Position numbers and translations under genes: made by a program. Under the pieces are notes generated by a model. That model did not search any database and was not told where the DNA came from. It saw nothing but the letters and a program-made list of their open reading frames with translations. A stretch of DNA of 64,000 nucleotides from NCBI RefSeq assembly GCF_014596445.1, contig NZ_MECL01000034.1:50012-114011 (forward strand), written 5' to 3'. This document shows, one piece after another, positions 37,899 through 46,555 of the stretch; the stretch's first letter is position 1, and each line of letters starts with the position of its first letter. The DNA is from Streptomyces sp. CBMA29. Lineage in GTDB: Bacteria; Actinomycetota; Actinomycetes; Streptomycetales; Streptomycetaceae.

Positions 37899-38546
37899 GA
37901 CGAGGCCGGCCCGGATCGCGTACCGGGTGAGGTCGATCCGGTCGCGCATGCCGAGCTTCTGGAGGATGTTCGCCCGGTGCCGGTCGACGGTCTTCACGCT
38001 GATCACCAGTGTCTCGGCGATCTCCTTCGCCGAATTCCCCTCGGCGATCAGCTTGGTGACCTCCTCCTCCCGCGGCGTCAGGATGCTCTCCGGCAGCTTC
38101 TCGCCCTGCCTGGCCCGATGCAGGTAGTCCCGGATCAGCGCGGTGATCGCGCCGGGATAGAGAAACGGCTCGCCGCGCATCGCCGATCTGACCGCCTCCA
38201 GCAGGTCCCGGTCGGCGACCGACTTGAGCACGTAGCCGGAGGCGCCGGCCCGGAGCGCCTCGAAGAAGTACTGCTCGTTGTCGTGCATCGAGAGCATCAG
38301 GATGCGTACGCCGGGAGCTCGCCGGGAGATCTCCCGGGCCGCTTGCAGGCCGGTCATCCGCGGCATGGCGATGTCCAGAATCGCCAGGTCGATCTCGGAC
38401 CCGCGGATCATCTCCACCGCTTCCGCCCCGTCGGCGGCCTCGGCGACCACCGTCATGTCGGGTTCGGCGTCGAGAATCAGTCGCAGGCCCCGCCGGACCA
38501 GTGCGTGGTCGTCCGCCAGCATGATCCGGGTCTTGGTCGTGGACAC
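37890..38546 (-). CDS. NarL/FixJ-family response regulator
   Basis: This 218-residue regulator has a receiver domain with acidic pair 'MLADDHALVRRG' and phospho-acceptor Asp58 in 'LAILDIAMPRM', plus the switch Thr/Ser and Lys ('LMLSMHD', 'YVLKSVAD'). A C-terminal LuxR HTH reads 'LTPREEEVTKLIAEGNSAKE'. GTG start. It lies two bases after the stop of the sensor kinase gene, so the two form an operon and a two-component pair. Targets are unknown. Confidence 0.93.
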   Translation of the reverse strand: MSTTKTRIMLADDHALVRRGLRLILDAEPDMTVVAEAADGAEAVEMIRGSEIDLAILDIAMPRMTGLQAAREISRRAPGVRILMLSMHDNEQYFFEALRAGASGYVLKSVADRDLLEAVRSAMRGEPFLYPGAITALIRDYLHRARQGEKLPESILTPREEEVTKLIAEGNSAKEIAETLVISVKTVDRHRANILQKLGMRDRIDLTRYAIRAGLVEP

Positions 38547-38548
38547 GC

Positions 38549-39580
38549 TTACCCCCGCTTCCTCTGCGCCGCCGACGGAATCGGACCGTCGGCGGGAACG
38601 GTCAGCCGGACCTCGGTGCCGGTGCCGGGCACGGCGGTGATGGACAGCCGTGCGTCGATCAGCAGCGCCCGTTCCCGCATTCCCCGGATGCCGGCGCCCT
38701 CCCGGCTCACCTCGCCGAGGCCGTCGTCGGCGACCCGCAGTACGACCGTGTCCGCCTCTGGCCGCAGCGACAGCTCGACCCGGCCGGCCCCGGCGTGCCG
38801 GGCCACGTTGGTCAGGCTCTCCTGGGCGATCCGGTAGATCACCAGTTCTTTCTCCACGCTCAGCGCGGGCAGGTCCGGCTTCGCCCGCCGTACCACCGGC
38901 ACCCCGCTGATCTGCGAGAACTCCGTCGCCAGCGCGTTCATCGCGCTGAGCAGCCCGAGATCCTCCAGCACGTCCGGCCGGAGCCGGCGGGCCACCCGTC
39001 CCACCTCGTCGAGGCTGGAGCGCACCGTCTCCTGCACGGCGTGCAGGTCGTCGCGCAGGTCGTCCGGGGCCCGGTCCACGGCCCGTTTGAGGCCGAGCAG
39101 CACGACCGTGAGGCTCTGCCCGATCTCGTCGTGCAGTTCCCTGGCGATCCGCTGCCGCTCCGCCTCCTGGGCCGCGAGCGCGTCCGCGCTGCTGGCGCTG
39201 CGTTCCGCCTCCAGCCGGTCCAGCATCGCGTTGAAGGTCGCGATCAGGTCCGCCAGGTCACCGTTGCCGGAGTCCGCCAGCCGGTCTCCGCCGCGCAGCA
39301 GGTCCACCCGGCGCATCAGCGCGGTCAGCGCTTCGAGCGGGGCCAGGCTGGCCCGCAACAGCAGGGCGTTCACCGTCAGGATGAGCGCGAGACCGACGAT
39401 CAGCACTGGGATCTCGGCCAGCCGTACCCGTGAGGAGACGGTGGCCGGTGAGAGCGCGAGCACGAGCGTACCGATCGTGAAGACCAGGCCGTTCAGCACG
39501 ACCAGCCGGCGGAACAACGCCTGGGCCGGTGCCCGGCGGTCGGGCTCGGGGATGGCTGCCCGGTCAGCGGTATTGGTCAC
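38549..39580 (-). CDS. Two-component sensor histidine kinase, NarL-partner type
   Basis: This 343-residue membrane kinase has two membrane segments (about 26-45 and 57-76) separated by a short outside loop, a HAMP-like region, and a HisKA_3 dimerisation domain with His150 in 'RIARELHDEIGQS'. The ATPase domain has 'ESLTNVARHAGAG' and 'DDGLGEVSREGAGIRGMRER'. The tiny extracellular loop suggests it senses the membrane or an intramembrane signal. Start is GTG at 39580. Confidence 0.92.
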   Translation of the reverse strand: MTNTADRAAIPEPDRRAPAQALFRRLVVLNGLVFTIGTLVLALSPATVSSRVRLAEIPVLIVGLALILTVNALLLRASLAPLEALTALMRRVDLLRGGDRLADSGNGDLADLIATFNAMLDRLEAERSASSADALAAQEAERQRIARELHDEIGQSLTVVLLGLKRAVDRAPDDLRDDLHAVQETVRSSLDEVGRVARRLRPDVLEDLGLLSAMNALATEFSQISGVPVVRRAKPDLPALSVEKELVIYRIAQESLTNVARHAGAGRVELSLRPEADTVVLRVADDGLGEVSREGAGIRGMRERALLIDARLSITAVPGTGTEVRLTVPADGPIPSAAQRKRG

Positions 39581-39765
39581 CGTGCCAGCCTCGCTCGGGA
39601 GCGGCCCGTTTGTCCATCGGGTCGTTCACCCATCCACAACCCCGTTCACCTGCATGTTCCGCGCGGGCAGAGATGGGTGTCGGACCCCATGGCCGGGTCG
39701 GCCGAATTCCCGAAACGTAGAGGGGGACCAGCCTCCCTTGCTCGAATGACCCGAAGGAGCCCTCA

Positions 39766-40038
39766 GTGGAGATCACCCGGACCAGTGTTTTCGGCGTCGG
39801 CGTCGTCAACCACTTCTCGACCCGGGAAGGGCAGCGCTTCGGCGTACTGGTGCATCAGTCCGGCCGGCGATCGCTGCTCTGTTACGGGGCGGGCGATCCG
39901 GACGTACCGGTCAACCAGATCGAACTGGACCTCGACGAGGCCGACCAGGTCGCCGAGGTGCTGCACAGCGTCTCGGTCGCCGACCGGCTGGCGAGCCTGG
40001 AACGGCGTCTCGCCGAGCTCCAGGGCGGCTTCGCGTGA
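39766..40038 (+). CDS. Small KhtT-N-like cation-transport regulatory protein
   Basis: A 90-residue protein resembling the N-terminal domain of KhtT-type regulators of cation/proton antiporters ('VNHFSTREGQRFGVLVHQSG', then 'RRSLLCYGAGDPD' and 'LDEADQVAEVLHS'). The RCK_C domain that normally follows is absent. GTG start after AAGGAG. It is followed 45 bases later by a CBS protein and then a membrane ion transporter, so it likely regulates that transporter. Confidence 0.65.
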   Translation: MEITRTSVFGVGVVNHFSTREGQRFGVLVHQSGRRSLLCYGAGDPDVPVNQIELDLDEADQVAEVLHSVSVADRLASLERRLAELQGGFA

Positions 40039-40083
40039 TCAGGACGTATCCGAAGGTTGGTCCAGGCCAGGGGAGTTGGTGGA

Positions 40084-40542
40084 ATGCAGGCACAGCAGAT
40101 CGCCGTGACCGTACCGACGGTGACCGTTCGGGACTCCGTGGCCCACGCGGTCCGGTTGATGGCCCTACGCAGGTTGCCCGGCATGATCGTGGTGGACGAC
40201 AGGGGCCGACCTCGTACGGTGCTGCCGGGCACGCAGGTGCTGCGGATGGCGGTGCCCGACAGCTACCGGGCGGACCGGGCGTTGGCGCGGGCCATCGACG
40301 AGGCGCACGCGGATCACTACTGGGACGAACTCGGCGATCTGACCGTGGGCGACTGCCTGCACCAGGGGCTGGCCCGGGTGGTCACGGTCGGCCTGGACGG
40401 GACGCTGCTGGAGGTGGCCGCCCTGATGGCCGGGCAGCGCAGCCCGCTGGTGGCGGTGGTCGACCACGCCGGCGTACTGGTCGGGGCGATCACCCTGGAG
40501 CGGGTGCTCGCCGAATTCGCGGTGGCCCACCCGGACATCTGA
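40084..40542 (+). CDS. CBS-domain pair protein
   Basis: This 152-residue protein is made of two CBS motifs (about 5-60 and 85-150), the second with '[20 protein letters not shown]' and '[20 protein letters not shown]'. CBS pairs bind adenine nucleotides and gate transporters or enzymes. A start at ATG 40084 after GGTGGA is preferred. It is positioned directly before the ion-transporter gene and after a KhtT-like gene; a regulatory subunit is the natural reading. Its stop codon lies in the first unit of an 18-bp tandem array. Confidence 0.8.
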   Translation: MQAQQIAVTVPTVTVRDSVAHAVRLMALRRLPGMIVVDDRGRPRTVLPGTQVLRMAVPDSYRADRALARAIDEAHADHYWDELGDLTVGDCLHQGLARVVTVGLDGTLLEVAALMAGQRSPLVAVVDHAGVLVGAITLERVLAEFAVAHPDI

Positions 40543-40623
40543 TCGCGCCCGGATGTCTGATCCCGCCGGGACGTCTGATCCCGCCGGGACGTCTGATCCC
40601 GCCGGGATCTCTGATCCCGTTGT
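40534..40623. repeat. Five 18-bp tandem units spanning the CBS-gene stop codon
   Basis: Five consecutive 18-base units of the form GAYNTCTGATCSCGCCSG (40534-40551, 40552-40569, 40570-40587, 40588-40605, 40606-40623). The middle three are nearly identical. The first carries the GAC ATC TGA end of the CBS gene, so each unit repeats a TGA in the same frame. Confidence 0.92.
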
Positions 40624-40654
40624 GCGGCGGCGCACGCCGGTCGGGGGGTGACCG

Positions 40655-41941
40655 GTGAGCGCCGTCGTCGCGCTGGCCATCTTCTCGGTGGCGTTCTTCT
40701 TCATCGCCACAGAGAAGGTCGACAAGGTCAAAGTCGTACTGGTCGCGGCTGCCGTGATGCTGGTGTTCGGCCTCGCGCCCGGGGCCGAGGTGTGGTTCTC
40801 CCAGCACGCCGGGGTCGACTGGGAGGTCATCCTCCTGCTGCTCGGGATGATGATCATCGTCGGGGTGCTGAAGCAGACCGGCCTCTTCGACTACCTCGCC
40901 ATCTGGTCCGCGAAGCGGTCGGGCGGGCGGCCGTACCGGCTGATGGTCATGCTGATGCTGATCACCGCTGTCGCGTCGCCGTTCCTGGACAACGTCACCA
41001 CGATCATGCTGGTCGCCCCGGTGACCGTGGTGGTCTGCAACCGGCTGCACATCCCCGCGCAGCCGTACCTGATCGCGGAGATCCTGGCCTCCAACATCGG
41101 CGGCGCCGCGACCCTGATCGGCGATCCGCCGAACATCATCATCGGCAGCCGCGCCGGGTTGACCTTCACGGACTTCCTGGTGCACATGGCCCCGATCGTC
41201 GTGGTGATCTTCGTGGTCTTCGTGCTCTTCACCCGGGTGCTGTTCCGCAAGTCGTTCCAGTACAACCCGGAGCACGTCAACGCGGTCCTGGCGTTGCAGG
41301 AGCGGCGGGCGATCACCGACGTACGGCTGCTGGTGCGCTGCCTGGCCGTACTCGCGGTGGTGGTGCTCGCCTTCTCGCTGCACTCCGTGCTGCACCTCGA
41401 CCCGTCGGTGGTGGCGCTGGTCGGCGCCGGGTTGATGCTGCTGGTCTCGCGGATGGACGTCACCGAGGTGCTCAACGAGGTCGAGTGGCCCACCCTGGTC
41501 TTCTTCATGGGCCTGTTCGTGATGGTCGCCGGTCTGGGGCACACCGGGGTGATCAGCACGTTCGGCGACTGGGTCGTCGGCCAGGTGGACGGCAACTTCT
41601 TCGGCGCCGCGACCGCCCTGCTGTTCGGTTCGGCGATCCTGGGGGCCTTCTTCGACAACATCCCGTACGTCGCCTCCATGGCCCCGGTGGTCGAGGGGCT
41701 GGTGGCCGAGGCGCCCGACGAGCGCACCGGCCAGGCGCTCTGGTGGGCCTTCGCCCTCGGCGCGGACTTCGGCGGCAACGGCACGGCGGTGGCGGCCAGC
41801 GCCAACGTGGTGGCGATCGGCATCGCCGCCCGCAGCGGTCACCGCATCTCGTTCTGGCAGTTCACCCGTTACGGCATCATCGTCACGACCATGAGCTGCC
41901 TGATCGCCTGGCTCTACGTCTGGCTCCGCTACTTCGTCTGA
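40655..41941 (+). CDS. ArsB/NhaD-superfamily ion transporter (SLC13-like)
   Basis: This 428-residue membrane protein has about 11 segments of the ion-transporter superfamily. The two inverted-repeat signature loops are visible: 'ASPFLDNVTTIMLVAPVT' with 'NIGGAATLIGDPPNIIIGS', and 'GAFFDNIPYVASMAPVV' with 'ALGADFGGNGTAVAASANVV'. These belong to ArsB/NhaD/P-protein members, which move arsenite, Na+/H+ or organic anions. No arsenic genes are nearby, so a cation/proton antiport role is favoured. GTG start. It is likely regulated by the two small upstream proteins. Confidence 0.85.
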   Translation: MSAVVALAIFSVAFFFIATEKVDKVKVVLVAAAVMLVFGLAPGAEVWFSQHAGVDWEVILLLLGMMIIVGVLKQTGLFDYLAIWSAKRSGGRPYRLMVMLMLITAVASPFLDNVTTIMLVAPVTVVVCNRLHIPAQPYLIAEILASNIGGAATLIGDPPNIIIGSRAGLTFTDFLVHMAPIVVVIFVVFVLFTRVLFRKSFQYNPEHVNAVLALQERRAITDVRLLVRCLAVLAVVVLAFSLHSVLHLDPSVVALVGAGLMLLVSRMDVTEVLNEVEWPTLVFFMGLFVMVAGLGHTGVISTFGDWVVGQVDGNFFGAATALLFGSAILGAFFDNIPYVASMAPVVEGLVAEAPDERTGQALWWAFALGADFGGNGTAVAASANVVAIGIAARSGHRISFWQFTRYGIIVTTMSCLIAWLYVWLRYFV

Positions 41942-41990
41942 GCGGGCCGGACCTCCCGCGAGCAGGCCGAATTCCCTCTGAGCGGGCCCA

Positions 41991-42025
41991 CCGACCGGGC
42001 AGGACATCCCGTCCTGCCCGGTCGG
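41991..42025 (+). terminator. Hairpin terminator after the ion-transporter gene
   Basis: A perfect 15-bp inverted repeat (arms 41991-42005 and 42011-42025) with loop ATCCC, 50 bases beyond the transporter stop. It lies immediately before the small secreted-protein reading frame. Confidence 0.85.
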
Positions 42026-42034
42026 CTCGCTGCC

Positions 42035-42392
42035 GTGCGGCCGACCGACCGCCGCCGCGTGTACCGCGGCCCTGGCCGCCCTGCTGGTACCGGGCGCCGC
42101 CACCGCGTCCGCGAGCACCACGGACTCGCCCAGCGGCTGCCAGTACTACACCGACTTCGACTTCATCTACGGCCAGCTCTCGATCTACAACAGCAAGGTC
42201 TGCAACGGCGTCAGCCAGCCCGCCTACGCGGTGATCGAGAAGGTCAGCGGTACGGGCACGATCACCGCGGTGGCGTACGGCGTCGGCATCGTCCGCTACA
42301 CCTGCCAGGGCGCCGCCGTGAACACCTTCCGCTTCGACGGTGACCTCAGCCACCAGGTGACCCTGACTCCGGGGGCGCTTCCCTGCGGCTGA
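42035..42392 (+). pseudogene. Small secreted protein with frameshifted signal peptide
   Basis: From about 42062 to 42392 one frame has a strong high-GC coding pattern and encodes a secreted-type sequence: 'TAALAALLVPGAATASAS', then 'CQYYTDFDFIYGQLSIYNS' and a C-terminal 'LTPGALPCG', with four Cys in the mature part. That frame has no ATG, GTG or TTG before it. A GTG at 42035 in another frame encodes 'MRPTDRRRV', an ideal signal-peptide n-region. Removing one T near 42062 would join them into a normal signal peptide. It is either a sequencing error or a recent frameshift. The family is unknown. Confidence 0.6.
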
Positions 42393-42673
42393 CCACCGCC
42401 CACCCGTTCGCCGCCTCCCCCTCCGGCCGACGGTGAAGACGGGTCCTGTCACGGCGGTGGCAGGACCCGTCCACCGGCAAGCGCCCGCGCGGACGTGCTC
42501 CAACATGCTCCAACGAACTCCAATGAGCTCCGACGAGATCAAGGGTCGTGGCAGACGTGCGGGGCCCTCGATGGCCTGCCATGATCCGCAGGGAGAGGCA
42601 GCGCGTCGCGGAATCCGCGTCGGTCGTCGGGCGGCTGGAGGCTCAATTGACACGTGGAGCGAGTGAAGGCGCC

Positions 42674-43891
42674 GTGGACGTGGTGGTCGTCGGCGCGGGT
42701 GTGGCGGGGCTGGCCTGCGCGCAGGACCTGGTGGCCGCGGGGCTGCGCGTGAGAGTGCTGGAAGCGTCGGACGCGGTGGGCGGCAGGATGCGTACCGACG
42801 TACGCGACGGGTTCCGCTTCGACCGCGGCTTCCAGGTGGTCAACACCTCCTACCCGCAGTTGCGCCGTCGCCTGCGACTGAGCGAGCTGCGCCTGCGGCC
42901 GTTCACGCCCGGCCTTGTGGTGCACACCCCCCAGGGGAAGCTCAGCCTGGGCGACCCGACACGTCACCCGCGGATGGCTGCCGACCTGCGGCCCGGCCGG
43001 TTGGCCACGCTGCGCGATCTGGCCGGACTCGCCGTGATGAGCGGCCGCGACCTGCTGGCGCCGCCCCGAGTCCTCAAACACCGGACGGACCGGACGACCC
43101 GCACCGCGCTCGCGCAGGCGGGCATCGGCGACGAGCTGGTCGAAACCCTGTTCCGCCCGTTCCTGTCGGGAGTCTTCCTGGAGGACGAGCTGGAGACCTC
43201 CAGCCGGTTCTTCCACCTGGTGTGGCGCTCCATGCTCCGCGGCACGCTGTGCCTGCCCGCTGGGGGAGTCGCCGCGGTGCCCGAGCTGATGACGGCCGCG
43301 CTGCCGGACGGCACCGTCGCCTTCGACGTTCCCGTGGAACGGCTCACCGACGACGGGGTGCTGACGGCCCGCGGTGACGAACTGGCCGCGCCCGCGGTGG
43401 TCGTCGCCGCCGGCCCGGCCGCCGCGGCCTCACTCGTGCCCGGCCTGCGCGTACCGGCTACGCGGTCGGTCACCACGTACTACCACGCCGCTCCTGAACG
43501 ACCGCGAGCCGAACCGACGCTCATCGTGGACACCGCGCGGCGCGTGCTCAACACCGTCGTGCTCAGCGAGGTCAGTCCCACCTACGCGCCGCCCGGCCGG
43601 GCCCTGGTCTCCACCTCCGTGCTCGGTGCCGACGAGACCGCGGGCGGCGAAGCGCAGGTGCGCCGGGTACTGGCCGAGCTCTACGAGGCCGACACCACGG
43701 CGTGGGAGCCGGTGGCCGCCTACCGCGTCGCCGAAGCGCTGCCCGCCATGCCGCCGCCGTGGCCGCTCAGCCGTACCACGCGGGTCTCGCCCGGCCGTTA
43801 CGTCTGCGGCGATCACCGTGCCACCGGCTCGGTCCAGGGGGCGATGGCCTCCGGCGCCCGTGCGGCTCGCGAGCTGCTCGCCGATCGCTGA
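42674..43891 (+). CDS. FAD-dependent amine oxidase/phytoene desaturase-like flavoprotein
   Basis: This 405-residue flavoprotein has the N-terminal dinucleotide motif 'VVVVGAGVAGLACAQDL' and 'LEASDAVGGRMRTD', and a C-terminal FAD motif 'GRYVCGDHRATGSVQGAMAS'. The family includes amine oxidases, protoporphyrinogen oxidase and carotenoid desaturases; the substrate is unknown. The frame is open from 42548, but codons before 42674 are not GC3-rich, and GAAGG precedes GTG 42674, so that start is chosen. No carotenoid genes are adjacent. Confidence 0.82.
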   Translation: MDVVVVGAGVAGLACAQDLVAAGLRVRVLEASDAVGGRMRTDVRDGFRFDRGFQVVNTSYPQLRRRLRLSELRLRPFTPGLVVHTPQGKLSLGDPTRHPRMAADLRPGRLATLRDLAGLAVMSGRDLLAPPRVLKHRTDRTTRTALAQAGIGDELVETLFRPFLSGVFLEDELETSSRFFHLVWRSMLRGTLCLPAGGVAAVPELMTAALPDGTVAFDVPVERLTDDGVLTARGDELAAPAVVVAAGPAAAASLVPGLRVPATRSVTTYYHAAPERPRAEPTLIVDTARRVLNTVVLSEVSPTYAPPGRALVSTSVLGADETAGGEAQVRRVLAELYEADTTAWEPVAAYRVAEALPAMPPPWPLSRTTRVSPGRYVCGDHRATGSVQGAMASGARAARELLADR

Positions 43892-44038
43892 GGCCGGTCG
43901 GGGGGCGAGTCCGCGCCCGAGGTGTGGGCGTGGGGCGGGCGGGCACGCGACCGTCTGAGCACGCGTCACCGGCGAGCAGATGCCGCGACGGCATTCTCGT
44001 CACTCGGGGCGCGACGTTTCCGACGGAGGAGCCGTGAC

Positions 44039-44392
44039 ATGAGGGACAACATCTGGGGCTATCAGCACACCACCGGCCACACGGCGGGGAGCGACCTGAT
44101 CGGTTACCAGGTCGAGGCGACGGACGGTCACGTCGGCAAGGTCGACAAGCACTCCGACGACTTCGACTCGGCGTATCTGGTCGTCGATACCGGCGTGTGG
44201 ATCTTCGGCAAGCACGTACTGCTCCCCGCGGGCACCGTACGGTCGATCGACGCGGCGGACCAGAAGATCTTCGTCGATCTCACGAAGGACCAGATCAAGA
44301 GCTCCCCCGAGTTCGTCGTGGACGAGCAGATCAGTGATACCCACTACCGCGAGGTGGTGGCTCGCTACTACGAGAACCACTACAACATCTGA
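44039..44392 (+). CDS. PRC-barrel domain protein
   Basis: This 117-residue soluble protein has a PRC-barrel-like core ('DLIGYQVEATDGHVGKVDKH' to 'GTVRSIDAADQKIFVDLTKD') and an acidic C-terminus ending 'ARYYENHYNI'. Such proteins are common stress-associated small proteins in actinomycetes. GGAGGA precedes the ATG. It is convergent with the PP2C phosphatase gene, the two stops being 16 bases apart. Confidence 0.85.
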   Translation: MRDNIWGYQHTTGHTAGSDLIGYQVEATDGHVGKVDKHSDDFDSAYLVVDTGVWIFGKHVLLPAGTVRSIDAADQKIFVDLTKDQIKSSPEFVVDEQISDTHYREVVARYYENHYNI

Positions 44393-44408
44393 CACGCCGT
44401 CCCAGTGG

Positions 44409-45722
44409 TCAGACGCGGGCGGGGACGCGGAGCAGGAGGAGGGCGGTGTCGTCCACGGCGTAGTCGCCGGTGTACGCGAGGACCAGGTCGCGCAGGTGGG
44501 CCAGGGTGGCGTGGGCGTCCATGGCGGTGGTGGCGGACAGGGCCGTGGCCAAGCGGTCTTCGCCGAACAGCGGGCCGCGTCGGCGCGTTCGGGCTTCGGT
44601 GATGCCGTCGCTGTAGAGGAGGAGCGCGTCGCCCGGACGCAGGGTGAACGCGGTCTCGCTCAGGCGGACCTGGCCGGGGGAGAGGGACGTGGTGAGCATG
44701 GTGCCGGGGGCGAGCAGCACCTCGACGGTGCCGTCGGCGCGACGGATCAGGGCCGGGGGATGACCGGCGCTGGCGTACCGGCCGCTCAGATGTCCGTCGG
44801 CCGTCACCTTGAAGGTGACCAGGGCCGCGGTGAGGAACCGGTTGCTGATCTTCTGGTCGAACAGGGCCTGATGGAGGCGGCGCAGCACCGCGGTCGGCCG
44901 CGAGTGCTGGGTTGCCTCGGTGCGTACGGTGTAGCGGGCCAGCGCCGTGACCTTCGCGGCCTCGACGCCCTTGCCGCATACGTCACCCAGGACCGCGCAC
45001 CAGTTCGCGCCGCGGGTGCGGAACAGGTCGTAGAAGTCACCGAGGACCTCGGCGCGGGTGGCGTCGGCGGGCAGATGCAGGGCGGCGACGTCCAGTCCCG
45101 GGACCTCGGGCAGGCTCGGCGGCAGCAGCGACTCCTGCAAGGTCCGTGCCAGTTCCGCCGACGCGAGACCGGAGGCCAGCGCCCGGCGAAGGGCTTGGCG
45201 CAGCGCGATCTCTGAGGAGACCGAGCGCGCCAGGATGCGCAGGGACTCGCGCTGCTCCTCGGTGAAGGGCCGGGCCCTGCCGTCCACCACGCAGAAGCCG
45301 CCCAGGACGTGCCCGCCAGGGGAGACCACGGGATATCCGGCCCACGCCCCGATCCCGAGGACATCGACCGCGACCAGGTCCTTGATCCGGGCGTCGGTGG
45401 CCGCGTCCTCGGCTATCAGCGGCTGACCTGTGCCGATCAGCAGATGGCAGGGGCTGTCGCGGATGTCGTTCTCACGTCCGGCGGCCGGGTCGACGCCGAC
45501 CGCGCTCTTCCAGAACGAGCGCCGCCCGTCGGCGACGGTGAAGAACGCCATGTCCGCGCCGGTGATCGCCATCGCCAGCCGCGCGAGATCGTCGAAGGTG
45601 CCTTCGGGCTCGGTGTCGAGCAGCCCGCTGTCCACGACCGCCGCCAGACGGGCCGGGTCGAACACCGCCGTGGGCAGCTCCGGCGGTGCGGTTCTCCGGG
45701 CGGGACGCGGCCGTACGGGCAT
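44409..45722 (-). CDS. GAF-domain PP2C (SpoIIE-type) protein phosphatase
   Basis: This 437-residue protein has an N-terminal GAF sensor (about 30-175; 'DSPCHLLIGTGQPLIAEDAA') and a C-terminal PPM/SpoIIE phosphatase (about 200-437). The metal-binding residues appear in 'VLGDFYDLF', 'AVLGDVCGKGVEAA', 'YSDGITEARTRRG'-like and 'YAVDDTALLLLRV' segments. Such enzymes dephosphorylate anti-anti-sigma factors and feed general stress-sigma control. No partner anti-sigma gene is adjacent. Confidence 0.92.
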   Translation of the reverse strand: MPVRPRPARRTAPPELPTAVFDPARLAAVVDSGLLDTEPEGTFDDLARLAMAITGADMAFFTVADGRRSFWKSAVGVDPAAGRENDIRDSPCHLLIGTGQPLIAEDAATDARIKDLVAVDVLGIGAWAGYPVVSPGGHVLGGFCVVDGRARPFTEEQRESLRILARSVSSEIALRQALRRALASGLASAELARTLQESLLPPSLPEVPGLDVAALHLPADATRAEVLGDFYDLFRTRGANWCAVLGDVCGKGVEAAKVTALARYTVRTEATQHSRPTAVLRRLHQALFDQKISNRFLTAALVTFKVTADGHLSGRYASAGHPPALIRRADGTVEVLLAPGTMLTTSLSPGQVRLSETAFTLRPGDALLLYSDGITEARTRRRGPLFGEDRLATALSATTAMDAHATLAHLRDLVLAYTGDYAVDDTALLLLRVPARV

Positions 45723-45928
45723 CAGGACCTCGTCTCTCCTGCCGGGCGTGACGGCGTCCCCCGCGCGTCAAACGATCTGGCGCCCACAGTACGGTCCCGC
45801 TCGGACATACGACAGAGCCGGTGGACCGGCTCGTTCCTGCCGCTCAGGGTGTACGGGACTTGGCGGGGAGCCCCGCGGGGCCTCTTTCGGCCCTGAGCCG
45901 CGAAGGCGGATTCCGTCACGTGAACCCC

Positions 45929-45958
45929 GGCGCTCCGTCGGTGGCGGGACGGAGCGCC
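45929..45958 (-). terminator. Hairpin terminator of the lamin-tail-domain gene
   Basis: An 11-bp perfect stem GGCGCTCCGTC (45929-45939) / GACGGAGCGCC (45948-45958) with an 8-base loop. It lies 12 bases beyond the expected stop at 45970 and would fall inside the gene if the present longer frame were real. Confidence 0.75.
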
Positions 45959-45969
45959 ACGGGTCCCGG

Positions 45970-46430
45970 TCAGCAGGTCTTGAAGGCGCGACGCGGGCGT
46001 TGTTGTAGGAGCAGACGTCGACCTTGGCTCCCGACGCCTTCTTCAGCGTCGCGGTGTCCTTGTCGTTGTTCCAGATGTACCAGGACTTGCCCTGGTAGCG
46101 GTTGGCGGCGGTGTTGGTGCCCTTGCCGGTGTGGACGGTGACCGTCTTGTGCGCGCCGAGGGCGTAGGCGCCGAAGGTGTAGCGGTGGTTTGAGGCGTCG
46201 GTGAGGGTCCAGCCCGTCAGACTCACGCCCTTCGACGTGGAGTTGGCTATCTGGACGTACTCCGCGTTCAGGGACGCGTTGGAACCGCGGTCGGCACCGG
46301 GGCTGTTGTAGTAGATCTTGGCCAGGTGCACCGATCCGGCGGCGGCTTCGGCATGGACCGGCACCAGGACGACCGCGGTGGCGGCGGCCACGGCGACGGT
46401 GGCGGCAGCGGTGAGACGAGAACGGGTCAT
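45970..46430 (-). CDS. Secreted lamin-tail-domain protein, 3' end frameshifted
   Basis: Signal peptide 'MTRSRLTAAATVAVAAATAV', then a lamin tail domain (about 35-145: 'VHLAKIYYNSPGADRG', 'YVQIANSTSKGVSLTGWTL', 'HTGKGTNTAANRYQGKSWYI', 'VDVCSYNNARV'). In the sequenced frame the protein runs on to 45768 with about 65 unlikely residues. One base out of frame, right after the Asn-Asn-Ala-Arg-Val stretch, the sequence gives 'FKTC' and a stop at 45970, the usual C-terminus for these proteins, followed by a terminator. I therefore infer a one-base indel near 45980-45990. Role: small extracellular protein, function unknown. AAGGGA precedes the ATG. Confidence 0.75.
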
Positions 46431-46555
46431 GAGTATCCCTTGAACGAGGCCGGGCACCCCCCTTGCGGGCCCGGCAGACCCGTACTTCACCGACCTGCTG
46501 GCCGGCGCCGACGCCGCACGCAGGACGAGTTGCCCCCGACGACGGGTTCGGTTCC

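Noticed and set aside
40534..40623. CRISPR-like array
   Set aside because: Units are directly adjacent 18-mers with no spacers; this is a simple tandem duplication.
42548..42673. N-terminal extension of the flavoprotein gene
   Set aside because: Codons here lack the G/C third-position bias and the dinucleotide-binding motif begins right after GTG 42674, which has a ribosome-binding site.
45723..45969. C-terminal extension of the lamin-tail-domain protein in the present frame
   Set aside because: It contains a hairpin terminator and low-complexity Arg/Pro/Gly residues; the alternative frame gives a normal protein end.
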